A DNA stretch of 64,000 nucleotides from Cydia pomonella (taxonomy: Eukaryota > Arthropoda > Insecta > Lepidoptera > Tortricidae), in contig NC_084713.1 of assembly GCF_033807575.1 (NCBI RefSeq), positions 15,103,389-15,167,388 on the forward strand, read 5' to 3'. The position numbers were made by a program, and so were the translations under genes. Every line of letters starts with the position of its first letter. The stretch's first letter is position 1. Shown here one piece after another: positions 12,345-22,350 of the stretch. The notes under the pieces were generated by a model, which had not been told where the DNA came from, ran no database searches, and saw nothing but the letters and a program-made list of their open reading frames with translations.

Positions 12345-13340
12345 ATTTATTTTTATTTGAATGAGAGGACCTCCGCCTCTCCCAGTTTGCGCCAACTCTC
12401 TCTGTCTTGTACCATGGTGTGCCAGTTGCTCGGGACGTGCTTTGTTATATTCTCTATCCATCTGGTGTGTGGTCGCCCTTAGCTGCGTTTGCTTGGTGGC
12501 CCTTTCCAGAGCGTGGTTCGCTTAGTCCATCTAGTATAAGGTAGCCTAGCTATGTGTCCTGCCCATTTTCATTTCATGCTTATGGAATTTTCCAGAGCAT
12601 CTACGATTTTAGTTTTTTAATCTATCTAGCCGTTTTATTTTTAATATCCTTCGTTCCTGTGTTCTCTGGCAGGTTCAAATTTTTTGTTTGATGGCATTTG
12701 TGTATGTCCAGGTTAGGCACTCATAGCTGAGACATGTTAGTAAGCAGGAGTCTATGACTCTTTTCTTCAGTGGCATCGGTAGAGGGCCTTTTAGAATGTC
12801 CGTTAGACTCCAGAATTTGCACCATGTTTTTGTGATTCTTCTATCTAGTTCTTTCTCATTTCGATCCTTTTCCAATTAAATTTGTTTTCCTAGGTAGATA
12901 TAGTATTTCACGTACTCCATTGCCTCATCTTTTATGTGTATTGGTCGTTCTTTTCCGTTTGTTATTATTTTTGTTTTGCTTAAGTTCTTTTCCAGTCCAA
13001 TTTCATGGCTAATTGACTGCAAATTTGATATCATAGTTTGCAGTTCCTGTGCGCTGTTGGATAAGACAACAAAACAGAGATAACTGCGGTGTCTGCCGTT
13101 TATGCTTACGCCTTTTTTTCAGTTGAAATTTTTCATTTTGCTGTGTAATACGGCAATGAACAGTGTAGGAGAGAGTGGGGCTCCCTGTCTTACTCCTCTC
13201 TGTATTTTAATTTTATTGCCTGTGCTCTAGTTTTACTTTGCTCGTAGAATTAAGGTAAATATTTTTGATGTTATCTATGTATGTTTCAGGTATTTCATAT
13301 TCATGTAAAGCTTTACATGTTGCATCGTGTGAAATAGTAT
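12345..13340 (-). pseudogene. decayed RTE-like LINE reverse transcriptase
   Basis: Read on the minus strand, patches of a reverse transcriptase appear in order: YEIPETYIDNIKNIY, RGVRQGAPLSPTLFIAVL, a degraded palm, then EIGLEKNLSKTKI, KELDRRITKTWCKFWSLTDI, KWAGHIARL, GRPHTRWIENI and MVQDRESWRKL. The order and motifs fit an RTE-type ORF2. Several in-frame stops and frameshifts interrupt it, and the region that should encode the catalytic YADD box (about 13075-13110) no longer does so in any continuous frame. The left edge runs into a TTTATTT-rich tail. It is a pseudogene and older than the copies at 6.1 and 6.9 kb. Confidence 0.75.
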
Positions 13341-13384
13341 AGATACTAAATGTAATCAAAAATTTAAATAAATGTTATATACTA

Positions 13385-13490
13385 CAGAAAAAATGGCTAT
13401 GACATATGGTCAGACGGACAGATATCACGAAACTATACCTATAAGGGTTCCGTTTTTACCATTTTGGCTACAAAACCCTAAAAAATGGTA
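13385..13490. repeat. dispersed lepidopteran repeat fragment
   Basis: The segment includes cagacggacagatatcacga and ataagggttccgtttttacc, followed by gctacaaaaccctaaaaa. Near-identical phrases recur in many moth and butterfly sequences as I recall them. I cannot say which element class it belongs to. Confidence 0.45.
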
Positions 13491-15837
13491 CCGGTTCGAT
13501 TCCAGTCTCGGCTACCGGAGATTTGGTCACTATCTATTTAGTATATGCTATGTACTTTAGTTTATGTTTCGTACGTAGTTTAAAAAATAGTTGAATAAAA
13601 TTTTAACAAACTAAGGATATTATTTTTGTTTGACGTTTACTATAGTATATATGTGGATATAAAAATACCAAAATTGGGCATGAATCTGTAATTAAATAAA
13701 CGATGGAAAATGATTTTTATCAACCAAGACACCAGTAGCAAACGAGGCGGCGTTACAAATGGGAGGCGTGGGCAGCGCGCGTGCCCGGCTGCCGGCTGAC
13801 CTTTCTTCTTTTAGGGTAAAGTAAGAAAATTCTTTTAATAATTGAATTTAAACTAACTTTTACTGTCAGCTGTTTTTACCTTGATTGTGTGTTTTTAACT
13901 GACGAATAATTGCAAAGATTTTACCCAATTATATACTGCTTATTATCTACTTTCGATTCCTAGACTCGAGTCTAATACAGATCTACCTATCTTCCATTAT
14001 ATCTAATAGTTTTAATACGATATCGGTTTCAAATTCTAGATTTGACTTAAAACTAACAAAACAATGCATATAGAAAGGAAAGTTAATAGCCGCAATCAAA
14101 CAAAGCAATACTTTTATAGTACCGGCACTTAAATTATGTGTAGACAGGTAGAATTGTAAAATACGTGATAGCACCATAAAAATATGAAGTCTCACTGCGC
14201 GGACATGTCGCTAGACAAAGTCGAATGGCTATAAATGATGTGTTACATGGCTAGGGTTACCTTTGGTTACCATTTCTATTAATTCAACCCATTCCTCTTT
14301 TGAAACATGAGGAGACAATAAGTTACACATATAATGTGGGTACATTATATGTGTACCTATGTATTTAATTTCTCAAGCACGGCAAGTTCTCTTGCCTAAA
14401 AACCCAGGTAGGGAGATGGTAATAAAGGTGGAGACTGTGGAGAGGAAGAATTACCTACAAGTGCACATTCAGCGTCAACTAGTTAAGATGGGGCAAGTGT
14501 CTCTCATTATATCCTCTATCTTCCTGAGAAACCACTTCTTTCCCCTAACCTTAAACATATTACGCATTCAAAAGTCGCAATGTCCTCGTATCTTTTTTCG
14601 GAAGTCGGCAACGCCTAAACCGTGTATTGCTGTCAAAGTTCAAGCCTGAGGCAGCAAATAGGTGACGGTCGAAAGTCTCGATAAGTAACTGGCCATTATT
14701 TAAATGTCAGCGTATTGTTCTTTAATATTACAATGTTGGTAACCCTTATAGTTCCGGACAGACGAGCGGTGACGCGGCGCGCGCGTCCAAGACCAGCCGT
14801 CCGGCGCCAGGGCACCGCCGTGCGGCGTTTCATTGACTTATGGCCCTTGTAATGTATCGCAATGCCTCTATCACTCATGAATATTTATCAAAAAATATAT
14901 ATTTTAATATTATCGTCTTCTCTTCACGTACATTAAAGCTATAAATATATCATGAAGGGCATTAATATTGGACATTACATGTGTAATTATTTTACTTTTA
15001 GGCAAATAAAATGAGACGGGCGGTCTAATAAGCGCATTAGGGATGCTGTTAACGGCTCCGGAAAGACTCCAAATGCGTGTATCTCTCCACGGGCGAGGAA
15101 TAATTTATCATATCGTATTGAACTAGTAATGAACTTAAACAGGGACTTCACACCGTTCTATTTAGATCAGAAACTGGAATGTGGTCAAAATGGAAATGAT
15201 AACGTAACTTCTATTTAAGCGACATACTTATTAAGAAATATCAAACATACTTAGAGATAGATAAATAAAGTTTTATTATATTTTTGGCGTGATGCTAGTA
15301 GGGCTCAATTTTCAGCCAAAGTTCAATAGGTATACGAAATCTACATATTTGGGTTCGTCTTAGACGTCTCTAAAAACTGGTCACAGATTTTAATCTTACA
15401 AAAGTTATGGGTTAGAAAACCTTTTTTGGCCTAAATTGTACAAATGTGATGAGATATATCTCGAAGAGAATGAACTTTAAAGTAAATATGGAATATTATT
15501 TTCCTTAAAGCCGTTGTTGTTAATATGCTAAGCTCCAAAACATTAGAAAACTAAGGGTTTCAGATCGAAGATCATTGGCGGCCGCGGCCGGGAGCACCTT
15601 AAAAATAAACTTACAATTAAAGTAAAAGTAAGTAGTTCTTTAAGGAATCAAACATGAACTAGTTAAGACAAATTTATTTTGAACAGATTTTTTACTGTTA
15701 ATCTTTAAAAAAAATATTTGGAAAGTAAAATGGACTTAATGGGTCACTTTCATAAATAGATAAACAGCGAGTCACTTGCAAGGCATGAGAAATGCTTCAA
15801 AATACAAGCGGAAAAGCGATAAGATGAGAAGAACAAC
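13491..15837. other. unassigned DNA with small CpG-rich tracts
   Basis: No gene or delimited repeat is seen. GC-rich patches lie at about 13740-13800 and 14755-14830. The stretch 15290-15600, with an atatatctcgaagagaatga phrase, may be an old transposon fragment. Confidence 0.35.
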
Positions 15838-15840
15838 TTA

Positions 15841-16407
15841 TAGTACGGTCGCCAAATCTCAAAAGCCATCTAGAAACACGATTTAATTGACTCGGCTCGG
15901 CCTTACCCACAACCGGTATCAATGTGTTCGGACAGTTCTCCTGATCACCGTACATGCGGTAGTAAAGCGGAAAAATGGTGGAGGGGATAGTAATGACGTC
16001 ACAAAGATGGCGGCCGGACCTATTCTTTTTGGCGGTGTATCTCGAAAACCACTTAACCGATTTTAATCATCGAGGTGTCAAATAATAGCTTATATTATGG
16101 AGATTATTTCCTTTTCTACAAACATTTACGTGAAACCTATAGGAAAAAAATAATCATAAAAAACAGTTTTTTTATAAAATTATTATTTTTTATTTTGTAA
16201 AAATCTCCGTAAATATTAGCATTTCGCAAATTTTGTTTAATATAAAACAAATTGCTTCATTATCAAGGAATATAATGAGCCTTAAAACATACAGATCGAG
16301 TAATAAACAATGAAGCTACACTCATTTATTTGCGCATGGGTAACGATAACTGGCTTTTACCAGTCGAAACTGTGGTGACTGTTACGATACGTATTGAATG
16401 GAATTTA
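15841..16407 (+). repeat. left inverted terminal arm
   Basis: This arm matches the reverse complement of 21337-21894 with few differences. Bases at about 15858-15882 differ from the right and middle copies, which share agccgctccgaggcc there. The arm holds a CRE-like site and a YY1/PHO-like site and ends 42 bp before the copia start codon. Confidence 0.9.
15994..16014 (+). promoter_or_regulatory. CRE (TGACGTCA) plus YY1/PHO-like site (AAGATGGCGGC)
   Basis: A perfect CRE at 15994-16001 is followed 2 bp later by AAGATGGCGGC at 16004-16014, the form of the YY1/Pleiohomeotic consensus. The pair recurs inverted in the right arm (21730-21750) and, with one change in the YY1 core, in the middle copy (20872-20890). 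A similar YY1 site drives transcription at the start of human LINE-1, so a promoter role here is plausible but inferred. Confidence 0.4.
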
Positions 16408-16449
16408 TTTTATCTTTTCAGCCATTTCAGCCTAAATTATCATTAAATC
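16408..16449 (+). other. copia leader with a 3' splice-site-like motif, no 5' LTR or PBS
   Basis: Only 42 bp separate the end of the left arm from the gag-pol ATG. The sequence ttattttatcttttcag is a good pyrimidine tract plus AG acceptor. I find neither a copy of the 3' LTR start (tgttaaaataattaaccgc) nor a tRNA-complementary primer-binding site. A copia element normally has both here. Confidence 0.5.
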
Positions 16450-19400
16450 ATGGCCTCGCAAATATCAATGGGCACAATTGAGAAGTTAATTGGCAGGGAA
16501 AACTATCCGACATGGAAATTTGCGGTCAAGAACTACTTGGAACACGAAGACTTGTGGGATACTATCGAACCAAGTGCCGATTATGTAGCAGACAACAAGA
16601 AGGATATAAAGGCGAAGTCGAAAATAATACTTCTGATTGATCCAATTAACTACGTTCATGTACAGGAGGCGACCACGGCGAAACAGGTATGGTCAAAATT
16701 GGAACAAGTGTTTGACGACTCCGGGCTCAGTAGAAAAGTAGGTTTGTTACGAGATCTGATTTCAACAACTTTGGATGACAGCTCTGGTGTTGAAGAGTAT
16801 GTAAATAAAGTAATGACAACAGCTCATAAGCTTAGGAATATTAATTTTGTAGTCGGAGACGAGTGGCTTGGTACTTTGCTTCTCGCTGGCCTCCTTGATG
16901 TCTACAAACCGATGATAATGGCTATTGAGAGCTCAGGTGTGTCTATTACAGCTGATTTTGTCAAAACAAAGCTGCTCCAGGAGGTGAAAGCGTCAGATTC
17001 TGCAGCATTATATGTAAACCATAATAAAGCTAAAAATATACCTAAGTCTCAGAGAAGTTCACATGGTAATCAACAAAAGAAGGGGCCAAGATGTTATAAT
17101 TGCAATAAATACGGCCATTTCAGTAGTTTCTGTCACTTCCAGAAGAAGAATAAAACAAATACCCAAAATAATGGTTATTTTGCCGCTTTTTCTGTTGCAG
17201 ACACTTTGGATGAGAATCGCTGGTATATCGACTCTGGCTGTTCTTACCACATGTGTAGGGACAGAAACTGGATGTACAATGTTACTCCGGCAACAATAAG
17301 TAGCATTAAAGTGGCAGATAAGAAGACTTTAAAAGTGGAAGGATGTGGCAATGTTAACTTGCAAATAACAGACTCCGAAGGCAAACCTCAGACAATTCAG
17401 GTTAGAAATGTGTTATATGTACCTACTCTGGCAACCAATTTACTTTCTGTAAGTGAGATGACAAATAATGGCTGTGTGCTTCAATTTGAAAAAGATATCT
17501 GTACAGTCTACCAAAATAAAAGACTGATTTTGACAGCTTTTAAGTGCAATAACATGTATCTTTTGAAAGAAATTTCTGTAGCACCGGCATTTTTATCAAC
17601 TGTTGAAGAACAAGATATAAATATTTGGCACCTTCGAATGGCTCATCTGAACTTCACTGATTTACAAAAAATAGTTGATTGTACAGAGGGTGTTAAATTA
17701 TCAAAGAAAGGCAGCCAAGTCTATACAACCTGTATGGCAGGTAAAATGAAACGACAACCATTTAAAAATGTTGGAACCAGGGCTACCGAACCTTTGCAAC
17801 TAATTCACACCGATGTTTGTGGACCGATGGAAACTAGCTCTATAGGAGGTTCCAAATATTATGTCAATTTTATCGACGATTATAGTAGGAAAGTTTATGT
17901 GTATTTTATGAAAAATAAATCTGAAACTTTACAGAGCTTTAAGGATTTTAAAAACCTAGTAGAGAATGAGACTGGAAAAAGAATAAAAATGATCCGTTCT
18001 GACAATGGAACAGAATATATTAATAAGGAATTTAAAATTTTTTTGAATAAATTTGGCATACAACATCAAACAACTAATCCTTACTGCAGTGAACAGAATG
18101 GGATGGCTGAAAGAATGCATCAAAATCTGGTGCAAAAAGCTAAATGTTTGATTCTAAATTCCAGGTTAGAAAAGGCATTTTGGGCCGAAGCAGTATCTGC
18201 GGCTGCTTACATAATTAATCGGTCACCAACGAAAGCTCTGGACTACAAAACACCATATGAAATGTGGTCTGGTAAGAAGCCTAATATTGAAAATTTAAGA
18301 ATATTTGGTTGTCAAGCCATGGTTCATGTGCCTAAAGAGAAAAGACAAAAATGGGACCCCAAGTCAGTCAAAATGTTATTTGTCGGATATTGTGAATACA
18401 CAAAGGGGTACAGATTTTATGATTTAAAGCAGAGAAGAATATACAAAAGCAGGGATGCCGTTTTTCTTGAGCACACAGTTCAAAATAATAGCGTTATTGT
18501 ACCATTATCAGAATTACAAGAAAAGGAGACAGAAGACTTGTCCCAAACAGCTGATACTTCCAGTGAATCTCCTGACACATCTGAGCCTCAAAGTCCAGCA
18601 GATACAACTCTAAATGGGAGCCTTAAGAAAGAAATATCTGAGGATGAGGATACTTACTTCACTGATAATGCCGATGAGGAGTACATACCAGATGAAAAAG
18701 TAAGTGATGAATTATCTCGTAAAATGACGCTAAGGCCAAGAAATAACAAGCCTGTCCCCTACTTATGTCAAGAAAGCATGAATGGTTCAAACCAAGCAGT
18801 AGCTTTTCTCGCAAAAGAGCCAGAAACCCTACAAGAAGCTCTTTCAGGCCCGAATGCAAAAGAATGGAAAGATGCCATGAGTAATGAATATGAGTCACTC
18901 CTGCAAAATAATACATGGACGTTAGTACCCTTACCAGAAGGCAAGAGAGCCATTCCGTGTAAATGGGTCTTTAAAATAAAGACTGATGCTAAGGGCGAGA
19001 TTGTACGATACAAAGCAAGACTTGTCATTAAAGGTTTTATTCAGAGAAAAGGAATGGAATATAATGAAATATTTGCTCCAGTTGTTCGTCATACTTCAAT
19101 CAGATATTTATTAGCATTGGCTGTTAAGTACAATTTATTCATTGAACAAATGGATGCAGTTACGGCTTTCTTACAAGGGGATATAGATACCGAAATATAC
19201 ATGTACCAACCACCGACTTATGAACATGGAGAAGAAGTATGTAAGTTGAATAAATCTATTTATGGCCTGAAGCAGGCGAGTCGTCAATGGAACTTGAAAC
19301 TTACATCTGTTTTAAAGGAATTGGGGCTGAAAAGTTCATCAGTGGACCCCTGTATATTTTACAAAACATTTGAAACAAACATTTTAATTGTACTCATTTA

Positions 19401-20370
19401 TGTTGATGATATATTGATATTTTATAACAATGAACACATGGGTCAAGAAATAAAAAAAAAATTAAAAAGTAAATTCGACATGAAGGAGCTTGGTTACATA
19501 CATCATTTTGTCGGTTGGAGAATTGAACAAAACTCGTCAAGAAGCGAAATTTATATTGATCAGACCGCTTACATAGAAAAAATTCTGCAAAGATTCAAGA
19601 TGACAGATTGTAATCCTGTGCATTCACCATGTGACCCTAGCATTAAATTGATCAGCACAGAAGATGAGAAAAATATACTAACAGACATACCTTACCAAGA
19701 AGCAATTGGAAGCCTGTTATATTTATCCCAAGGGACCAGGCCGGATATATGTTTTATAGTAAACAAATTAAGTAGCTTTAATAACAAGCCAGAACAGCAG
19801 CACTGGCTAGCTTTGAAAAGAGTGCTGCGATATATTAAAGGTACTAAGGAAATGAAATTAATATATAGCCAAAATACTGAAGAAAAAAGAACATCTGGCT
19901 ACTGTGATTCTGACTGGGCTTCAGACATTAACAGCCGAAGATCTTGCTCCGGCTACACTTTTTTGTTTCAGGGTGCAGCAATATCATGGTGCTCTAAACG
20001 ACAAAACACCATTGCCCTTTCGACTATGGAAGCAGAATTTATGTCGCTTGCTGCTGCTGTACAAGAAGCAATGTGGCTCCGACACTTGGAGTCAGAATTA
20101 CATCATGATGTTGGGACATCATCGACTGTTATATATTGTGATAATCAAAGTGCCATTAAATTTGCAGGTACAGAATCCTATTGTGCCCGCAGCAAACATA
20201 TAGACATCAGGTACCACTTTGTTCGAGAGAAAGTAGCCAAAAAGGAAATAGAAGTCATCTACCTTGGAACCGAGGACATGGTGGCTGATATCCTGACCAA
20301 ATCCACTTCACAAGTGAAGATTCACAAATGCTCTAGTGCCATGGGTTTGCGCTTAAAGGGAGGATGTTAA
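16450..20370 (+). CDS. Ty1/copia retrotransposon Gag-Pol polyprotein, full-length frame
   Basis: One frame of 1306 codons encodes the polyprotein that packages, processes, reverse-transcribes and integrates a copia element. Order: Gag N-terminal domain with NYPTWKFAVKNYLEHEDLW (about 18-37); zinc knuckle C-x2-C-x4-H-x4-C at 215-228; aspartic protease with WYIDSGCS, catalytic Asp at 261; a GAG-pre-integrase zinc region starting WHLRMAH (393-399); integrase with D455, D518 and E554, an exact D-x35-E spacing; reverse transcriptase with KWVFKIK, KARLVIKGF and YVDD at 984-987; RNase H with D1153/D1155, E1194 and D1231. The protein ends SSAMGLRLKGGC. Protease before integrase before RT is the Ty1/copia order. 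One oddity: in the integrase zinc region the first Cys of the usual C-x2-C is Tyr (VYTTCMAGK). The ATG context aatcATGG is good. All catalytic residues seen are intact, so the copy is probably young. Confidence 0.96.
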   Translation: MASQISMGTIEKLIGRENYPTWKFAVKNYLEHEDLWDTIEPSADYVADNKKDIKAKSKIILLIDPINYVHVQEATTAKQVWSKLEQVFDDSGLSRKVGLLRDLISTTLDDSSGVEEYVNKVMTTAHKLRNINFVVGDEWLGTLLLAGLLDVYKPMIMAIESSGVSITADFVKTKLLQEVKASDSAALYVNHNKAKNIPKSQRSSHGNQQKKGPRCYNCNKYGHFSSFCHFQKKNKTNTQNNGYFAAFSVADTLDENRWYIDSGCSYHMCRDRNWMYNVTPATISSIKVADKKTLKVEGCGNVNLQITDSEGKPQTIQVRNVLYVPTLATNLLSVSEMTNNGCVLQFEKDICTVYQNKRLILTAFKCNNMYLLKEISVAPAFLSTVEEQDINIWHLRMAHLNFTDLQKIVDCTEGVKLSKKGSQVYTTCMAGKMKRQPFKNVGTRATEPLQLIHTDVCGPMETSSIGGSKYYVNFIDDYSRKVYVYFMKNKSETLQSFKDFKNLVENETGKRIKMIRSDNGTEYINKEFKIFLNKFGIQHQTTNPYCSEQNGMAERMHQNLVQKAKCLILNSRLEKAFWAEAVSAAAYIINRSPTKALDYKTPYEMWSGKKPNIENLRIFGCQAMVHVPKEKRQKWDPKSVKMLFVGYCEYTKGYRFYDLKQRRIYKSRDAVFLEHTVQNNSVIVPLSELQEKETEDLSQTADTSSESPDTSEPQSPADTTLNGSLKKEISEDEDTYFTDNADEEYIPDEKVSDELSRKMTLRPRNNKPVPYLCQESMNGSNQAVAFLAKEPETLQEALSGPNAKEWKDAMSNEYESLLQNNTWTLVPLPEGKRAIPCKWVFKIKTDAKGEIVRYKARLVIKGFIQRKGMEYNEIFAPVVRHTSIRYLLALAVKYNLFIEQMDAVTAFLQGDIDTEIYMYQPPTYEHGEEVCKLNKSIYGLKQASRQWNLKLTSVLKELGLKSSSVDPCIFYKTFETNILIVLIYVDDILIFYNNEHMGQEIKKKLKSKFDMKELGYIHHFVGWRIEQNSSRSEIYIDQTAYIEKILQRFKMTDCNPVHSPCDPSIKLISTEDEKNILTDIPYQEAIGSLLYLSQGTRPDICFIVNKLSSFNNKPEQQHWLALKRVLRYIKGTKEMKLIYSQNTEEKRTSGYCDSDWASDINSRRSCSGYTFLFQGAAISWCSKRQNTIALSTMEAEFMSLAAAVQEAMWLRHLESELHHDVGTSSTVIYCDNQSAIKFAGTESYCARSKHIDIRYHFVREKVAKKEIEVIYLGTEDMVADILTKSTSQVKIHKCSSAMGLRLKGGC
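20355..20364 (+). other. polypurine tract of the copia element
   Basis: The run aaagggagga overlaps the 3' end of gag-pol and directly precedes tgtta, as the plus-strand primer site does in copia elements. This shows the gene derives from a genuine LTR element. Confidence 0.75.
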
Positions 20371-20500
20371 AATAATTAACCGCAACCTGGCAACACTTTT
20401 AAAAAATAAATCTCTTCTTGTCTATGTCTTACATCCGATGGTTTCATTGTGCTTTTCCCTAAGCCCTTAAATAATAATTAAAACATTAATCCGATTTACA
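20365..20500 (+). mobile_element. 3' LTR, start clear and end uncertain
   Basis: The LTR should begin with tgttaaaataattaaccgc at 20365, overlapping the stop codon (20368-20370). A possible end is the CA at about 20500 (gatttaca), but with no 5' LTR to compare the length cannot be fixed. An aaataaa signal lies at about 20404. Confidence 0.5.
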
Positions 20501-20653
20501 TTAGAGGATTCTAAGAGTATCGGTTTTAATTACTGAAATTATAATGACAATTATAAAAACCAGACACAATAATGTTACCTTACTTCGACGTTTAGTCTCT
20601 TTTTTCGTCTTAATCATAGGTAGGTACATATTTCTTTTTACTTAAAAATTTTA

Positions 20654-20722
20654 TACAGGGTGAACTTTTAACCACCAGTCATACTCTGCGCAGCGACTTT
20701 ATAGGTCATACTGAACAACTTT
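20654..20722. repeat. fragment of an acagggtg-ended element
   Basis: The sequence tatacagggtgaacttttaa begins a segment that includes tcatactctgcgcagcgact. Both are phrases I remember from lepidopteran inverted-repeat elements. Only one end is present. It abuts the middle arm copy. A TIR with the same tatacagggtg start is at 45913. Confidence 0.4.
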
Positions 20723-21058
20723 TACTATTAGTAGTCCCCAAGCCGCTCCGAGGCCAGATTTAATTGACTCAGCTCGGCCTTACCCACAACCGGTATTAAT
20801 GTGTTCGGGCGTTTCTCCTGATCACCGTACATGCGGTAGTAAAGCGGAAAAATGGTGGGAGGGGATAGTAATGACGTCACAAAGATGGCGTCCGGACCTA
20901 TTCTTTTTGGCGGTGTATCTCGAAAACCACTTAACCGATTGTATTCATCGAGGTGTCAACTAATAGCTTATATTATAAAGATTATTTCCTTTTTACAAAC
21001 ATTTACGTGAAACCTATAGGAAAATAATAATCACAAAAAACATTTTTTTTTATACATT
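20722..21058 (+). repeat. middle, direct, partial copy of the arm
   Basis: This copy has the same orientation as the left arm and shares about 340 bp, up to the T-run at about 21040. Its outer part (ccaagccgctccgaggccag) matches the right arm rather than the left. Together with the right arm it could be the two ends of a separate 1.17-kb fold-back element (20722-21894). Confidence 0.85.
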
Positions 21059-21336
21059 TGGTTGGTAGGTTTGTCTTATGTTTTAAAGCAGTAAAATCTT
21101 TCAAGTCGAAATACAGTATAAATATACATTTTGTTGTCTAATCTAAAAGTATGATGTTCATTGTTTAAGACTGATCAGTGATTACTGAATTAAATAACAT
21201 GCTATTTGTTATTTTTGTTTTATTTTTTAAATCAGGTATTAATTTATTCACTATGTATCACTATACAGGCAAAATGTGTATCATAGTTGGTCTGTAAGTA
21301 CTTACTACTTGTGTCGAATATAGGTATAATACTCTA
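21059..21336. other. unique spacer between middle and right arm copies
   Basis: AT-rich DNA without a coding frame or a counterpart elsewhere in the window. Confidence 0.4.
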
Positions 21337-21894
21337 TAAATTCCATTCAATACGTATCGTAACAGTCACCACAGTTTCGACCGGTAAAAGCCAGTTATCG
21401 TTACCCATGCGCAAATAAATGAGTGTAGCTTCATTGTTTATTACTCGATCTGTATGTTTTAAGGCTCATTATATTCCTTGATAATGAAGCAATATGTTTT
21501 ATATTAAACAAAATTTGCGAAATGCTAATATTTACGGAGATTTTTACAAAATAAAAAATAATAATTTTATAAAAAAACTGTTTTTTGTGATTATTTTTTT
21601 CCTATAGGTTTCACGTAAATGTTTGTAGAAAAGGAAATAATCTCCATAATATAAGCTATTATTTGACACCTCGATGATTAAAATCGGTTAAGTGGTTTTC
21701 GAGATACACCGCCAAAAAGAATAGGTCCGGCCGCCATCTTTGTGACGTCATTACTATCCCCTCCACCATTTTTCCGCTTTACTACCGCATGTACGGTGAT
21801 CAGGAGAACTGTCCGAACACATTGATACCGGTTGTGGGTAAGGCCGAGCTGAGTCAATTAAATCTGGCCTCGGAGCGGCTTGGCGACCGTACTA
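21337..21894 (-). repeat. right inverted terminal arm
   Basis: Reverse complement of the left arm, from taaattccattcaatacg at the inner end to tggcgaccgtacta at the outer end. The CRE is at 21743-21750 and the YY1-like site at 21730-21740. A 74-codon frame here (from 21789) is just arm sequence. Confidence 0.9.
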
Positions 21895-22114
21895 TTAGTA
21901 ACAAATTCCACGTAGTTCACATCACACCTGGACCTGCTCCAGTTCCTGTTATTACAAAATATTTACGACCTCCAATTATAATAAAATTAATGAAAAATAG
22001 CGGCAAGTGTTAAAGTATCTTAAATTATGCTGAAAATACCATTCCCATCTGCATTAGCTTCCATAATTAATAATCAAACGAACTTACCTGTGAAGTTTGA
22101 TTACAATTATGCGA

Positions 22115-22278
22115 GTATCCAAATCCAAGACAACAAATATAATTTACTAGCAGCAGTACACGTTATCGTGCAGTCCAAGTCACACATTTTAGAGATTATA
22201 GTATTTAAAAAACAAGTTCGCGCTGTCCCTCTCACTCGCTACGCTGCGTTCCTGCTTCGACATCGCTCCTCCAGTAAT
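22115..22278 (+). repeat. 164-bp dispersed unit, copy 1
   Basis: This unit appears identical by eye to the reverse complement of 26819-26982. It begins gtatccaaatccaagacaac and ends cgctcctccagtaat. A frame through it has no recognisable product. The first 39 bp recur once more directly at 22433-22471. Confidence 0.9.
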
Positions 22279-22334
22279 AATTATTTCAGAGTTATTTTTG
22301 TTTTATTAACAGAGACTATTTTTTTTTCTTTTTT

Positions 22335-22350
22335 GGGGTTGGGGGGGGGG
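22335..22350 (+). other. G-run (GGGGTT plus ten G)
   Basis: A GGGG, TT, G10 tract follows a pyrimidine-rich stretch within the loop of the fold-back. Such a tract could form a G-quadruplex with slippage, or could be an assembly-sensitive homopolymer. Confidence 0.5.

Larger units (their letters stand above)
15841..21894 (+). mobile_element. 6.05-kb composite: long inverted terminal repeats enclosing a copia gag-pol gene
   Basis: The two ends are inverted copies of each other over about 560 bp (15841-16407 and 21337-21894). The outermost bases are tagtacggtcgcca on the left and its reverse complement on the right. TTA lies directly outside both ends (15838-15840 and 21895-21897), consistent with a 3-bp target-site duplication as made by PIF/Harbinger-type transposases, although 3 bp can match by chance. 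Between the arms lie an intact copia gag-pol gene, a polypurine tract with LTR start, another transposon fragment and a third partial arm copy in direct orientation. Alternatives are copia insertion into the hinge of a fold-back element with later loss of its 5' LTR, or a chance arrangement of separate copies. Confidence 0.6.

Noticed and set aside
18659..19028. Minus-strand frames of 85-86 codons inside the copia gene
   Set aside because: Shadows of the strongly supported plus-strand gag-pol frame.
15841..21058. Left arm and middle copy as the two LTRs of the copia element
   Set aside because: They are in direct orientation, but the polypurine tract places the 3' LTR start at 20365, the shared part covers only about 340 of 567 bp, and a third copy is inverted.
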